Assembly (NCBI GenBank): GCA_003663525.1 | Contig: QMUF01000003.1 | Location: 1 to 25,420, forward strand | Direction: 5' to 3' | Source: Thermococci archaeon | GTDB lineage: Archaea; Methanobacteriota_B; Thermococci; Thermococcales; Thermococcaceae | DNA: 25,420 nucleotides | Shown here: piece after piece, positions 13,330 through 23,926 of the stretch | Layout of the letters: every line of letters starts with the position of its first letter | Position numbering within the stretch: position 1 is the stretch's first letter | Notes under the pieces: model-generated | What the model was told of the DNA's origin: nothing | The model's input: the letters and a program-made list of their open reading frames with translations, nothing else | Databases searched by the model: none | Program-made: the position numbers and the translations under genes

Positions 13330-13344
13330 CTTTTGTTACAAAAG
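13330..13344. promoter_or_regulatory. Dyad CTTTTGT-T-ACAAAAG upstream of the HTH-ACT gene
   Basis: Perfect 7-bp arms flank one central base, between the TATA-like element (minus strand TTTTAATAC, ~13343-13352) and the ATG at 13292. A protein bound here would block initiation of the regulator's own gene. It lies about 40 bp before the TATA box of the divergent radical SAM gene. Confidence 0.5.
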
Positions 13345-13384
13345 TATTAAAATGTTTCCATGCGGTACTGTGCTCAGTTATCTA

Positions 13385-13392
13385 TTTATAAA
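13385..13392 (+). promoter_or_regulatory. TATA box of the radical SAM gene
   Basis: TTTATAAA preceded by TCTA predicts initiation near 13414 and a leader of about 20 bases ending in GAGGAT before the ATG at 13437. Confidence 0.6.
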
Positions 13393-13436
13393 CCTTGCTA
13401 AAAATTTTAAAAAGAAGTTCTTTCAAAGAGGATATG

Positions 13437-14693
13437 ATGAGAATAAAGCTTCCAAATTCATATTTTGAAGAATACGAAAATAGCATAAGATTGATTTGGA
13501 GAGAGGCCCTCTATGCCGATTTTGAAAAAAAGCTTCTCGAGAGAGCCATTAAACGGAGGTTTAGGATAAAACCCACTATAAGCATTGAAGAGGGGTGTCT
13601 CATTGTAGATGTTGAAAACGAGGAGATTGAAAGGTTGATTACATTTCTAATCCAAAGTCACCTGGGAGAATTTTTAAGAAATAAGTATACAAAAAGAAAA
13701 GTTCTCTATATTCATGAAGGGATAAACGTTCCGCTTTTAGGATATAATGCATTTGGATTGATAGATCGAGGAACAAACTTAATTCAGGTTAGAGGCTCTA
13801 CAGGGTGCAACGTTTCATGTATTTTCTGTTCCGTAGATGAGGGACCATATTCAAGAACTAGAATTCTTGACTACGTCGTAGATGTAGATTATTTACTAAA
13901 ATGGTTCGATGAAATCGCCCAGTTTAAAGGAAAAGGACTTGAGGCCCATTTAGATGGCCAAGGGGAACCTTTACTCTACCCATTCATTGTAGAGCTCGTC
14001 CAAGGGCTTAGAGAAAATCCAAATGTTAACATTATTTCAATGCAGAGCAATGGGATTTTGCTCAATGAGAAGTTAATTGAAGAGTTAGCAGAAGCCGGAT
14101 TAGATAGAGTAAATCTATCCATCCACTCTCTCGATCCAGAAAAAGCCAGAATGCTTATGGGGGTGAAAAATTATGACCTCAATCATGTCTTGGAAATGGC
14201 CGAGGCCTTGATAAATGCTGGGATTGATGTCCTTTTTGCTCCAGTGATTATTTTTGGAATAAATGACATGGAAGCTGAATCTTTTATTGAATTTGCAAGA
14301 AAAATTGGAGCAGGGGAGAGATGGCCCGCTTTAGGATTTCAGAACTATGTACCCTACAAATTTGGAAGACATCCATCTGTGAAGTTTTTATCTTTCAAAA
14401 AGTTCTACACATGGCTTAGGGAACTTGAAGAAAAAACTGGTATGAGGCCTTTAGTGCTAAAGCCAGAACACTTTGGGATGCATAAAAGAAGATTCATCCC
14501 ATTAGAGTTCCACGTTGGAGAGGTTGTTAAGGTTAAAATAGTCCTTCCTGGTAGAATTGAAGGGGAAATGCTAGCTGCTGCAAGAAACCGTCTGATAGAG
14601 GTCATAAATACTCACGCAAAAGTTGGTGAAAAGATTAAAGTAAAAATAGTAAGGACAAGACATGGAATCTACGTTGGCACTCCAATTAAATAA
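13437..14693 (+). CDS. Radical SAM protein with C-terminal TRAM domain
   Basis: The 418-residue protein has the radical SAM iron-sulphur motif C124-x3-C128-x2-C131 (STGCNVSCIFCS), followed by the SAM-binding strand HLDGQGEPLLYP and later SMQSNGILL and VNLSIHSLDPEKAR. The last ~60 residues (GEVVKVKIVLPGRIEGEMLA to HGIYVGTP) form a TRAM domain, a small RNA-binding beta barrel. Methylthiotransferases (MiaB/CDKAL1) also end in TRAM, but their N-terminal cluster domain is missing; residues 1-115 have no recognised domain. It is therefore probably an RNA-directed radical SAM enzyme of unknown reaction. The ATG at 13437 is best spaced from GAGG; ATG 13434 would add one residue. Its end overlaps the convergent epimerase gene by 8 bases. 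Confidence 0.88.
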   Translation: MRIKLPNSYFEEYENSIRLIWREALYADFEKKLLERAIKRRFRIKPTISIEEGCLIVDVENEEIERLITFLIQSHLGEFLRNKYTKRKVLYIHEGINVPLLGYNAFGLIDRGTNLIQVRGSTGCNVSCIFCSVDEGPYSRTRILDYVVDVDYLLKWFDEIAQFKGKGLEAHLDGQGEPLLYPFIVELVQGLRENPNVNIISMQSNGILLNEKLIEELAEAGLDRVNLSIHSLDPEKARMLMGVKNYDLNHVLEMAEALINAGIDVLFAPVIIFGINDMEAESFIEFARKIGAGERWPALGFQNYVPYKFGRHPSVKFLSFKKFYTWLRELEEKTGMRPLVLKPEHFGMHKRRFIPLEFHVGEVVKVKIVLPGRIEGEMLAAARNRLIEVINTHAKVGEKIKVKIVRTRHGIYVGTPIK

Positions 14694-15819
14694 ACCTGGA
14701 ACTCTTCACCCTGAGTTCTCCTTTTTCGTAAAGACTCAAAAGTATATCTACCATTCTCTCCCCACTTTTGCCATCTCCAAATGGATTTGGGGCATTCACC
14801 ATCCCGTTGTAGAAATCCTCATCATTTAAAAGCTTATCAACATAGTGGATTACTCTCTCCTTCTCAAGGCCCACTAAAACGTTTCCTCCTGCTTTTATGG
14901 TTTCAGGCCTTTCAGTGTTGTAGCGAAGTGTAAGACATGGCACACTAAGAATTATGCTCTCCTCTTGAATTCCCCCTGAATCTGTCAAGACAATTTTTGC
15001 GTTCTTTTGAAGTTTTAAAAAGTCAAGATAACCGAGAGGTTTTGTGAGAATCACGTGATCTTTTGCTTTCAGCCTTTCCCATAGGCCTAAACCTTTTAAT
15101 CTTTTTTCCGTTCTTGGATGTACCGGATAAACCACAGATATTGGCAGAGACTCTATTATCTCCACGAGTTTTTTGAGATTTTCTGCACTATCTGTGTTTT
15201 CAGCCCTGTGGGCCGTTAAAACAGCATATTCTTTTGACTTTAATCCAAATTTTTCCAAGATTTTGCTCTTCCTTTCAGCTATCTCTGAGTTCTGGAAAAC
15301 CGCATCAACTATTGTATTTCCCACAACATAAACCCCTTCAATAATGCCTTCCCTTTCGAGATTTTTCCTAGCCTCTTCTGTAGGGGCAAAAAGAACTTCA
15401 CTCGCATGATCCGCCAAAATCCTATTTATCTCCTCAGGCATAGTCCTATCAAAACTCCTCAGGCCAGCCTCAACGTGAGCTACTGGAATCTTGAGCTTCA
15501 CACTCGCTAAAGCCCCGGCCAAAACAGTGTTAGTGTCTCCTTGAACCAAGGCAACATCAGGCTCTTCTTTCATCAGAACCTCCTCTATCTTTATCATTGC
15601 TATTCCCGTTTGATATGCCTGGGTCCCCGAGCCAACTTCAAGATGATAATTTATCCTGCGAAGTTCAAGCTCCTCCAAAAAGACTTTGCTCATCTCATAA
15701 TCATAATGTTGCCCCGTATGAATGAGCAGAGGTTTTACTCCCCTCTTTTCAAATGCCCTGATTACAGGGGCCAATTTTATTATTTCTGGCCTAGTGCCAA
15801 AAATAAAGGCTGGCTTCAA
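14686..15819 (-). CDS. wecB: UDP-N-acetylglucosamine 2-epimerase (non-hydrolysing)
   Basis: The 377-residue enzyme converts UDP-GlcNAc to UDP-ManNAc in the cytosol. Signatures are the start KPAFIFGTRPEIIKLAPVI, the catalytic-region motifs VQGDTNTVLAGALA and HVEAGLRSFDRTMPEEINR, and the C-terminal LTDSGGIQEESIILSVPCL typical of the GT-B-fold epimerase family. The length is normal. The start is a TTG at 15819 that overlaps the previous stop as TTGA, with GGGAGGGG just upstream. Together with the dehydrogenase encoded upstream it makes UDP-ManNAc uronic acid for surface polysaccharide or N-glycan. Confidence 0.95.
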   Translation of the reverse strand: MKPAFIFGTRPEIIKLAPVIRAFEKRGVKPLLIHTGQHYDYEMSKVFLEELELRRINYHLEVGSGTQAYQTGIAMIKIEEVLMKEEPDVALVQGDTNTVLAGALASVKLKIPVAHVEAGLRSFDRTMPEEINRILADHASEVLFAPTEEARKNLEREGIIEGVYVVGNTIVDAVFQNSEIAERKSKILEKFGLKSKEYAVLTAHRAENTDSAENLKKLVEIIESLPISVVYPVHPRTEKRLKGLGLWERLKAKDHVILTKPLGYLDFLKLQKNAKIVLTDSGGIQEESIILSVPCLTLRYNTERPETIKAGGNVLVGLEKERVIHYVDKLLNDEDFYNGMVNAPNPFGDGKSGERMVDILLSLYEKGELRVKSSRFI

Positions 15820-17102
15820 TACTCGCCCCTCCCAAGGCCCTTAAATACAAATCCCTTCGGTGGGGTTTTTACTACGTATCTACCATCTATTAAGATTCTG
15901 TTTCTCATTAAACTTCCAATTTTCTCCCAATCTAGATTCTTGAATTGCGAGTGATCGGTTGCTATTACCACAGCATCTGCCCCTTTTAAAGCCTCTTCGA
16001 GAGTCTCATGAGTTCCTTTTACATATGGATCATAACTCCTTACTTCTTTTACATCTTCCTTTATACCCTCAATAAAAGCCAATGCTGGAGAATTCCTTAT
16101 ATCGTCTGAGTCGCCTTTGTATGCTAGGCCAAGAACTACAACAACGGCCTTCTCAGGAGTAATATTAATCATCTTCAAAGCATTCATAAGAAGATCCTTG
16201 GCAAAGAGAGGGATGTCTTCATTGATTTCTCTGGCTTTCTGAATTAATCCAAAGTCTTCTTTAGCAGAACTAAGCAACAAATACGGATCCTTTGGTAAAC
16301 AGTGCCCTCCAACACCTATTCCGGGAGTGTGGATCTTTACCCTTGGATGAGTGTTAGCAAGCTCTATCGCTTCGAAGATATTAACACCATATTGATGGGC
16401 TAGGATGGCAAATTCATTCGCCAACGCTATGTTTACATCTCTAAAAGTATTCTCCATCAATTTTACCATTTCACTAGTGGTGGAATTTGTTCTGAATATT
16501 TGGCCTTTTGCAAATGACCTATACAAGATTTCGGCCAATTCTGCACTTTCTTCCGTAATTCCGCCAATTATTCTTGAATTATAAACAAGTTCTTTAAATA
16601 TCCTTCCGGGCATTACTCTTTCAGGGGCGTGCACCATGTAGAAGTCCACTCCTGCCTTAAACCCCCTTATCTCCTCTATTAGACGGGCCATCTTCAGGGT
16701 TGTCATGGGTGGAATCGTGCTCTCAATTACCACAAGAGAGCCCTTCTTCATTGTTTCAGCAACTGTTCTTACGGCCCCTTCTAGATAGGTTAAATCTGGG
16801 GTTTTATCATCTCTCAAAGGCGTTTGAACACATACCAAATAGACATCTTTACCTATTATATCCTCTTTGTTGGAAGTGGCCCTTAATCTACTGCTATCCA
16901 CGGCCTTATGCAATAGATCGTCTATCTCTGGCTCAATTATATGAGAGTTGCCAGAGTTCAACTTTTCAACAACTTCCTTCCTTATTTCATAACCTATAAC
17001 ATTGAAACCAGCATTTGCGAACATTATAGCCGTCGGAAGGCCTATATACCCTAAACCAATTACTGCAATCTCTGCACTCTTATTGATTATCTGGTCTTTC
17101 AT
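15816..17102 (-). CDS. wecC: UDP-N-acetyl-D-mannosamine dehydrogenase
   Basis: The 428-residue NAD-dependent enzyme oxidises UDP-ManNAc to UDP-ManNAcA. It has an N-terminal Rossmann motif IAVIGLGYIGLPTA (from residue 12), the central motif VKLMENTFRDVNIALANEFA, the catalytic cysteine in PGIGVGGHCLPKDPYLLL, and the C-terminal domain with VVVLGLAYKGDSDDIRNSP. The ATG at 17102 follows GGGTGGAAAAG; upstream in-frame codons lack a ribosome site. A TATA-like TTAAATTT (~17137-17144) gives a short leader. It is the first gene of the two-gene unit with the epimerase. Confidence 0.95.
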   Translation of the reverse strand: MKDQIINKSAEIAVIGLGYIGLPTAIMFANAGFNVIGYEIRKEVVEKLNSGNSHIIEPEIDDLLHKAVDSSRLRATSNKEDIIGKDVYLVCVQTPLRDDKTPDLTYLEGAVRTVAETMKKGSLVVIESTIPPMTTLKMARLIEEIRGFKAGVDFYMVHAPERVMPGRIFKELVYNSRIIGGITEESAELAEILYRSFAKGQIFRTNSTTSEMVKLMENTFRDVNIALANEFAILAHQYGVNIFEAIELANTHPRVKIHTPGIGVGGHCLPKDPYLLLSSAKEDFGLIQKAREINEDIPLFAKDLLMNALKMINITPEKAVVVVLGLAYKGDSDDIRNSPALAFIEGIKEDVKEVRSYDPYVKGTHETLEEALKGADAVVIATDHSQFKNLDWEKIGSLMRNRILIDGRYVVKTPPKGFVFKGLGRGEY

Positions 17103-17290
17103 CTTTTCCACCCAAGTAAAAGAGATTAAAAACCTAAATTTAAGGTTTTTCCACGAAATAATGTCGATCCAAAAACCAAAAAGATTTCTCAAGAAATTTT
17201 AATTTTCCATACATTTACCGAAAAGACTGAAGGGTAATGAACAAATAAACTTCTATAATCCCGTTTTTCATTGACAGAAATTGTAATAAA

Positions 17291-17300
17291 CATTTATAAC
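17291..17300 (+). promoter_or_regulatory. TATA-like element in the 17103-17400 intergenic region
   Basis: CATTTATAAC is a good plus-strand TATA match, 110 bases upstream of the DUF354 start. It would begin a transcript near 17318, upstream of the nearer promoter at 17359-17368. The rest of the 298-base divergent region shows no other gene. It could drive a long-leader mRNA or a small RNA. Confidence 0.35.
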
Positions 17301-17358
17301 CAAAAAACATCTTCAAGATTTAAGTACTTAACGGCTAAAAAAATCGTTTTACGGAAAC

Positions 17359-17368
17359 CCTTTTAATG
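17359..17368 (+). promoter_or_regulatory. BRE/TATA of the DUF354 gene
   Basis: GGAAACC followed by CTTTTAAT predicts a start near 17388 and a 12-14 base leader containing GGTGA before the GTG at 17401. Confidence 0.5.
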
Positions 17369-17400
17369 GACAAAGCTGTTCATAATAGTGGGTGAAATCC

Positions 17401-18489
17401 GTGAAGATTTGGATAGATATCGTCAATGCACCTCACGCTCACTTTTTCAAAGGTATAATCAGGGAACTTGAAAAGAGAGGGCATGAAGTTTTGGTCACTA
17501 CGAGAGAGTTTGACGGCCTAACTGGAATTTTGGATATGCTAGGAATAGACTATTATATTGTTGGAAAACATGGAGGATCAACCCTTGAGGGTAAACTTAT
17601 AGCAAGTGTTGAGAGACAACATAAACTTGCTAAGCTAATAATCGAAGAAAATCCTGATCTAAGCCTCTATAAAAATTCTCCCGAGGCCCCAAGGGTCGCC
17701 TTTGGACTAGGAGTCCCAACAATAGGATTTGCAGATAACGATACAGCAACAGCAGTTAACAAACTCATGATGCCATTTACTCGGAGGCTCATTTATCCAA
17801 AGGCCATAGATGCCTATGAGCTTATAAAATGTGGGGCAGATGCAAACTCTCTAAGACCTATGAACGGCATACCCGAGCTAGCACATTTATATGAGTTTAT
17901 TCCAACCAAAGAACCACTAAAAGAGCTGGGATTAACTGCTCACAGTTACATAGTCATGAGAACCGAACCAATAAAGGCCAATTACTTCAATGGAGACGCC
18001 GAAAAGAGCATCCTTGAGAACATAATTCCCCTTTTACCAGACGTGCCCCTTGTCCTCTTCCCAAGGACTGAAACACAAGCAAAACGCTTTGAACATTTTG
18101 AAAACGTCATAATCCCCAAACACATTACCGATAGCTTATCCCTCCTCTATTATGCAAAACTTATGATAGGTGCGGGGGGAACAATGAACAGAGAGGCTTT
18201 GGCTTTGGGAACACCCACAATATCAACGTATCCGGGGAAGCTTTTAGCAATAACCCAGTGGCTAATAAATTTGGGAATCAAATTCCATTCAACCGACCCA
18301 ATAGAGGTATCTGAGAAGGCCTGGGAACTCATGAGAAAGAACGGAGCCTTTAGAAAGCATATTAGAAATGTCATCATAGGCATGGAAAACCCAATGGATG
18401 TATTTCTCAAGGAAATTGAAATCTACGAAGAATATGGAACGTTCCCTGTCCAAGAAGTTGCCTCGGAAGAGCTGAGAAGCAGGAAATGA
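17401..18489 (+). CDS. DUF354 (glycosyltransferase-like, GT-B fold) protein
   Basis: The 362-residue protein starts VKIWIDIVNAPHAHFFKGII, the signature of DUF354, followed by ELEKRGHEVLVTTREFD. The C-terminal half has LMIGAGGTMNREALALGTP and ISTYPGK, resembling the nucleotide-sugar binding part of GT-B enzymes such as UDP-GlcNAc 2-epimerase and glycosyltransferases. The reaction is not known. Its position divergent to the ManNAcA-forming genes suggests a role in surface glycan assembly. GTG at 17401 is spaced 5 bases from GGTGA; GTG at 17392 would add three residues. A T6 run at 18552-18557 follows as a likely terminator. Confidence 0.85.
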   Translation: MKIWIDIVNAPHAHFFKGIIRELEKRGHEVLVTTREFDGLTGILDMLGIDYYIVGKHGGSTLEGKLIASVERQHKLAKLIIEENPDLSLYKNSPEAPRVAFGLGVPTIGFADNDTATAVNKLMMPFTRRLIYPKAIDAYELIKCGADANSLRPMNGIPELAHLYEFIPTKEPLKELGLTAHSYIVMRTEPIKANYFNGDAEKSILENIIPLLPDVPLVLFPRTETQAKRFEHFENVIIPKHITDSLSLLYYAKLMIGAGGTMNREALALGTPTISTYPGKLLAITQWLINLGIKFHSTDPIEVSEKAWELMRKNGAFRKHIRNVIIGMENPMDVFLKEIEIYEEYGTFPVQEVASEELRSRK

Positions 18490-18550
18490 GAGTGGCCCAC
18501 CATGCCCTTCAAGAAGAGAAGAGGTCACTCATTTGTATTCCTAATTTACA

Positions 18551-18557
18551 CTTTTTT
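18551..18557 (+). terminator. Oligo-T terminator after the DUF354 gene
   Basis: A CTTTTTT run 60 bases past the stop, between two convergent genes, fits the archaeal oligo-T termination signal. Confidence 0.4.
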
Positions 18558-18564
18558 AGGTCTT

Positions 18565-19125
18565 TTAGACTAAAGAAGCTACCATGGGAGTGATATATGC
18601 TTCGACAAGGGCCGCCAGCAAAAGCATTATGAGGGCCAATACAAGCATTCTCATAGATTTTATAAAACCATTCAAGAATCGCTCTCGTAGAGTTCCTCGT
18701 CCTCTAACTATCTCAAAGTACCATTCCACTCCACCAAGGCCAGCCACAGCAAAAGCTGGAATTTCCAAAATTCCATGTGGGATTATTGCCAATAACAACT
18801 GCAAAAAGCTCTCACCTTGAGAATGGAAGTATTCCAAGACTATGCCCACTATAAATCCATTGAAAAACAATATCCCGGCGGGGACTATACCAAATAGTAC
18901 TCCTCCAATTGCTGAAATTATAGCAACACGGGAGTTATTGAAAAATATGAATGTGAAGAGACTAAATTTGTCAGTATTTTCACCTATGGTTCCTCTAAAG
19001 AAATTTCTTAAGTTTGAAAACATTGATTCAGCAGACTCAGGAGCAGCCCGAGCAATGAGCACCCCAAACAAACAACCAATTAAAAATAATCCTATAAATC
19101 CATAAAAAATCTTACTTTTCTTCAT
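18565..19125 (-). CDS. SpoIIM/DUF95-family membrane protein
   Basis: The 186-residue protein has about five membrane helices and the family core FFNNSRVAIISAIGGVLFG, followed by LAIIPHGILEIPAFAVAG, with the conserved H-G-x-x-E-x-P motif. In Bacillus the family member SpoIIM works in sporulation. In archaea, which do not sporulate, the role is unknown. The first helix plus MKKSK may act as a signal anchor. The ATG at 19125 overlaps the previous stop as ATGA, so it is translationally coupled to the lipoate-ligase-C-like gene. Confidence 0.85.
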   Translation of the reverse strand: MKKSKIFYGFIGLFLIGCLFGVLIARAAPESAESMFSNLRNFFRGTIGENTDKFSLFTFIFFNNSRVAIISAIGGVLFGIVPAGILFFNGFIVGIVLEYFHSQGESFLQLLLAIIPHGILEIPAFAVAGLGGVEWYFEIVRGRGTLRERFLNGFIKSMRMLVLALIMLLLAALVEAYITPMVASLV

Positions 19126-19403
19126 TTTTCCTCACTCAGGGCATTTTTAAGGGCCATTTTAAAGTCCTCAACATTTATGTACGGCATTTCAACATCAAGT
19201 CTTACGGCGAAGAAGTCATCTATTGCGTTTTCAAGCTCCTCTAACTTTCTTCCCCTTAGAGCATCTTCAAGCTCAGTAATAGTTTCCTCAGGATAAATGA
19301 AAAAATCTCCCGTAATTTTAACATTCATAGCCACATTATCTTCCTCTTCAATCTCAAATCGTATGAGGCCCTTCTTAGCCTTATGCTCACCGATCTTTTT
19401 CAT
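19122..19403 (-). CDS. Stand-alone lipoate-protein ligase C-terminal-type protein
   Basis: The 93-residue product starts MKKIGEHKAKKGLIRFEIE and contains NVAMNVKITGDFFIYPEETI, then ELEDALRGRKLEELENAI. This pattern matches the small C-terminal domain of lipoate-protein ligase A (K-x-x-KGL-x-x-x and GDFF). In several archaea the two ligase domains are separate proteins, and the small one is needed for lipoate adenylation. No N-terminal ligase gene lies nearby. The ATG at 19403 is preceded by GTGAG; TTG 19418 is an upstream alternative. It overlaps the SpoIIM-family gene by four bases. The domain match is from memory; the function in this organism is an inference. Confidence 0.72.
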   Translation of the reverse strand: MKKIGEHKAKKGLIRFEIEEEDNVAMNVKITGDFFIYPEETITELEDALRGRKLEELENAIDDFFAVRLDVEMPYINVEDFKMALKNALSEEK

Positions 19404-19424
19404 GGTGCTCACAAACAATTTTAA

Positions 19425-21407
<1,983 letters not shown>

Positions 21408-21456
21408 GGTCTTTTCTTTTCCATACATTTTAGGTGTAGAACTCCCTTTCCACAAA

Positions 21457-21469
21457 CCTAAAATACACC
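21457..21469 (+). promoter_or_regulatory. Promoter of the DapA-family gene
   Basis: AAACC-TAAAATAC (BRE/TATA) predicts initiation near 21487, only about 8 bases before the ATG at 21495. Its CCTAAAA pairs with TTTTAGG at 21428-21434 as an inverted repeat with a 22-base spacer, so the element may also be an operator half. Confidence 0.4.
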
Positions 21470-21494
21470 AAAACCAAATTATTTCGGTGATCTC

Positions 21495-22382
21495 ATGCGC
21501 GGAGTTGTGGTACCTCTTGTAACTCCCTTCAATGAAGACTACTCAATTGACCTTCCTGCTCTCGAAGAACATATAAGCTATCTTCAAAAAGCCGGAGTGC
21601 ATGGGATTTTCATAAATGCGACCACTGGCGAATTTACAAGCTTAAATAATGAAGAGAAAAAACTTTTAGCAGAAAAAGGCAGGGAGCTTGTAACATCCAC
21701 TTTTTACCTCGTGGGAACGGCCTCAACAAACACTTTTGAGGTCATAGAACTTACAAAACATGCTCAAGATATTGGAGCAGACTACGTGGTTATAGCTCCT
21801 CCCTATTACTGCCCGCTTAACGATGAAGCTCTCTTCAAGCACTATTCCATGGTTGCTGAAAAAACAGAAATTCCAATAATTTTATACAACATCCCCAGGT
21901 GTGCCAATCCAATGAGCATTTCCCTTATAAAACAGCTTGCTCTTGAATACTCAAACATAGCCGGAATAAAAGAAACCATAGACAGTATTAACCACGTTAG
22001 AGATGTGATTTTTGACGTGAAAGGTGAAAGAAAAGACTTTAAAGTCTTCACTGGCCTGGATCAACACCTTTTAAACACTCTACTCCTGGGCGGAGATGGA
22101 GGCATAACAGCATGTGCAAACTTTGCACCAGAGCTTCATTTGGGCCTTTACAAGTCATTCGAGGAGAAAAACTTTGAAGTTGCAATGAAATACGCCCAAA
22201 AGCTCGCAAAAGTCTCAAAAGTTTATGACCTGGCCTCTTCATTCGGTTCAGCAATAAAAATAGCTATGAATATAAGGGGCTTCTCAATAAAACCTGTCCT
22301 CAGGCCACCCTACATTATGGATGGAGAAGAAGCAAGAGAGAAAATTAAAGCCCTCCTAACATCACTGCAGCTTGTACCTTAA
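21495..22382 (+). CDS. Dihydrodipicolinate synthase/N-acetylneuraminate lyase superfamily protein
   Basis: The 295-residue TIM-barrel protein starts [19 protein letters not shown]. It has the Schiff-base lysine in AGIKETIDS, the conserved tyrosine in IILYNIPRC, and the substrate loop [10 protein letters not shown] in place of the usual GTTGE. The family cleaves or makes carbon-carbon bonds of pyruvate-derived substrates (DapA, KDG aldolase, NAL). No lysine-biosynthesis or KDG pathway gene is adjacent, so the substrate is open; a 2-keto-3-deoxy sugar acid aldolase is as likely as DapA. GGTGAT precedes the ATG. The 3' end overlaps the convergent aRF1 gene by 21 bases. Confidence 0.85.
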   Translation: MRGVVVPLVTPFNEDYSIDLPALEEHISYLQKAGVHGIFINATTGEFTSLNNEEKKLLAEKGRELVTSTFYLVGTASTNTFEVIELTKHAQDIGADYVVIAPPYYCPLNDEALFKHYSMVAEKTEIPIILYNIPRCANPMSISLIKQLALEYSNIAGIKETIDSINHVRDVIFDVKGERKDFKVFTGLDQHLLNTLLLGGDGGITACANFAPELHLGLYKSFEEKNFEVAMKYAQKLAKVSKVYDLASSFGSAIKIAMNIRGFSIKPVLRPPYIMDGEEAREKIKALLTSLQLVP

Positions 22383-23609
22383 AATGGCAGCTATTCCTCC
22401 AAATGCCCTGTAAAACTGCTGGCCCTCCTCGGTATCGAGAGAGATTATCTCAACTTCAGACCCGCTTTCCTCTGCTATTTTTATAAGTTCTTCATCCACA
22501 TCCCATTTTTCAAAGCTTATATTTTGACTGTTGCATTTAGGACATGTCTTGAGGTTCTTCTTGTATGCCTCAAATTCTGCTTCACTCATGGTTTTAAGCT
22601 CTTTCCACCCACAATTGTTGCAATGGACCTTCACTCTAACTCTATCATAACCCTCGCTAAGCAGTAGCGTGTCCACTGCTCCAAGTTCTAGGGCCTTTCT
22701 TACCTCCTTCTCACCATAGGTTATGAGGCCCGTATCTTTAACCAGATGCTTGAAGAACTGCTGGATAAGCTGTCTCTCCTTAACTGCTTCTTGTTCCCTC
22801 AAAATGTCGCTTGCCTTTTCAACGAGCTCCCTAAGCCCGTATTCACCGTGATAACTTATATCTACAACACCAATGATTTTCTTCTTAAGTTCATGGTGCA
22901 GATAGTCACCTTCAACGAATTCCTCCTTTGTGGGCCCTGGGCCACCAATAATAATCCCCTTCAGCTCGCCTTTCTCCAAAAGCGGGAGAAATACATTTGT
23001 TGCGTGCTCCCCAATTCTCTTCATGAACTCGTGAGTTTCTTGCTCTCTAATTCTCTCATACCTTCGGGCCGACTGACCACCGGCCCTCGTCTTCCCAGGT
23101 ACATTAGAGGTTAACTCTTCAACTACTTCTGTCTTCTTTCCCCTTAAAATACCAATCGTGGCCTCATTCTTCTCCACGGTTATTAAACCATAAGCGTCTT
23201 TAACTCTCAACATTTCCTCTAAGGGGTCAGTAACAAAAGTTTGGTCACATCGATAGAGCCTCACGTTTAGGGGCTCCGGGGGAACAATTGCAAATACCCT
23301 GATATCAGAAACCCCCTCTTGCTCACTCACATTACCAACAAAAAGGGCCAGACCCGTCTCTGGAGTTTGTTTATATAGTTTCAAGTGCTGCATGGCTCTC
23401 TCCAAAGCCCCAAGAACATTTTTTCTAGTTGTTTTGGATTTGATGTTCTGTGCCGTTCCATACTCCTCCCTAAGCTGTTGCATGACTTTATTTAAATCAT
23501 AATCTGCGGGAATGTAAAGGGAAACCAATTCGGTGGCCCTACCTCGAAACTTTTTAAGCTCTTCAACCTTCTTTTTAAGCTCATACATTTCAGCAGACTT
23601 GTGAGACAT
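22362..23609 (-). CDS. prf1: Archaeal peptide chain release factor aRF1
   Basis: The 415-residue protein decodes all three stop codons and releases the peptide at the ribosome. Domain 1 has the NIKS motif at residues 55-58 ([13 protein letters not shown]). Domain 2 has GGQ at 177-179 ([17 protein letters not shown]). Domain 3 carries a C4-type zinc ribbon (CNNCGW...CPKC). The length matches the family. The ATG at 23609 follows GGTGATAATC. The promoter lies at 23667-23676. Confidence 0.97.
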   Translation of the reverse strand: MSHKSAEMYELKKKVEELKKFRGRATELVSLYIPADYDLNKVMQQLREEYGTAQNIKSKTTRKNVLGALERAMQHLKLYKQTPETGLALFVGNVSEQEGVSDIRVFAIVPPEPLNVRLYRCDQTFVTDPLEEMLRVKDAYGLITVEKNEATIGILRGKKTEVVEELTSNVPGKTRAGGQSARRYERIREQETHEFMKRIGEHATNVFLPLLEKGELKGIIIGGPGPTKEEFVEGDYLHHELKKKIIGVVDISYHGEYGLRELVEKASDILREQEAVKERQLIQQFFKHLVKDTGLITYGEKEVRKALELGAVDTLLLSEGYDRVRVKVHCNNCGWKELKTMSEAEFEAYKKNLKTCPKCNSQNISFEKWDVDEELIKIAEESGSEVEIISLDTEEGQQFYRAFGGIAAILRYKLQ

Positions 23610-23666
23610 GATTATCACCTCACCAATTGGTCTCTTTTCTCGCTACACACCTCTTAAAAAATTCGA

Positions 23667-23676
23667 CTTTATAAAG
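23667..23676 (-). promoter_or_regulatory. TATA box of aRF1
   Basis: CTTTATAAAG, itself palindromic, lies about 60 bases upstream of the ATG and predicts a start near 23647 with a leader of about 38 bases. Confidence 0.5.
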
Positions 23677-23689
23677 ATTTGGAAAAGAA

Positions 23690-23926
23690 CTAAAGATAGG
23701 ACAAGAACAACAGTATGAAAACACCCAAAATTCCACCAACGGCCACTATAAGGAAGTTTATCAGGTTCATTTCCACATGCGCTATGCCAAGGTAATTCAA
23801 AATCCCCAGAAGTATAAGGCCAACTATTGCGTTCATTGCCATCCATTTTATCACTGAAAACGTTAACTTGATAACTATTGCTGCCGCGATTATTAATAAC
23901 ACCATGAATACTATGAAATTAATCAT
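23690..23926 (-). CDS. BofA-family small membrane protein
   Basis: The 78-residue protein has three hydrophobic helices. The middle and last parts (MNAIVGLILLGILNYLGI, then MNLINFLIVAVGGILGVF) match the BofA family: N-x-x-x-G-[LI] and [NI]-L-x(5-8)-GG-x-x-G. In Bacillus BofA inhibits an intramembrane protease that activates sigma-K. Archaea lack that system, so it may regulate another membrane protease; no partner is nearby. The ATG at 23926 overlaps the previous stop as ATGA, coupling it to the HEAT-repeat gene. Confidence 0.78.
   Translation of the reverse strand: MINFIVFMVLLIIAAAIVIKLTFSVIKWMAMNAIVGLILLGILNYLGIAHVEMNLINFLIVAVGGILGVFILLFLSYL

Noticed and set aside
15541..15954. A 137-codon plus-strand frame across the wecB/wecC junction
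   Set aside because: It is antisense to two intact, overlapping genes and has no domain or promoter.
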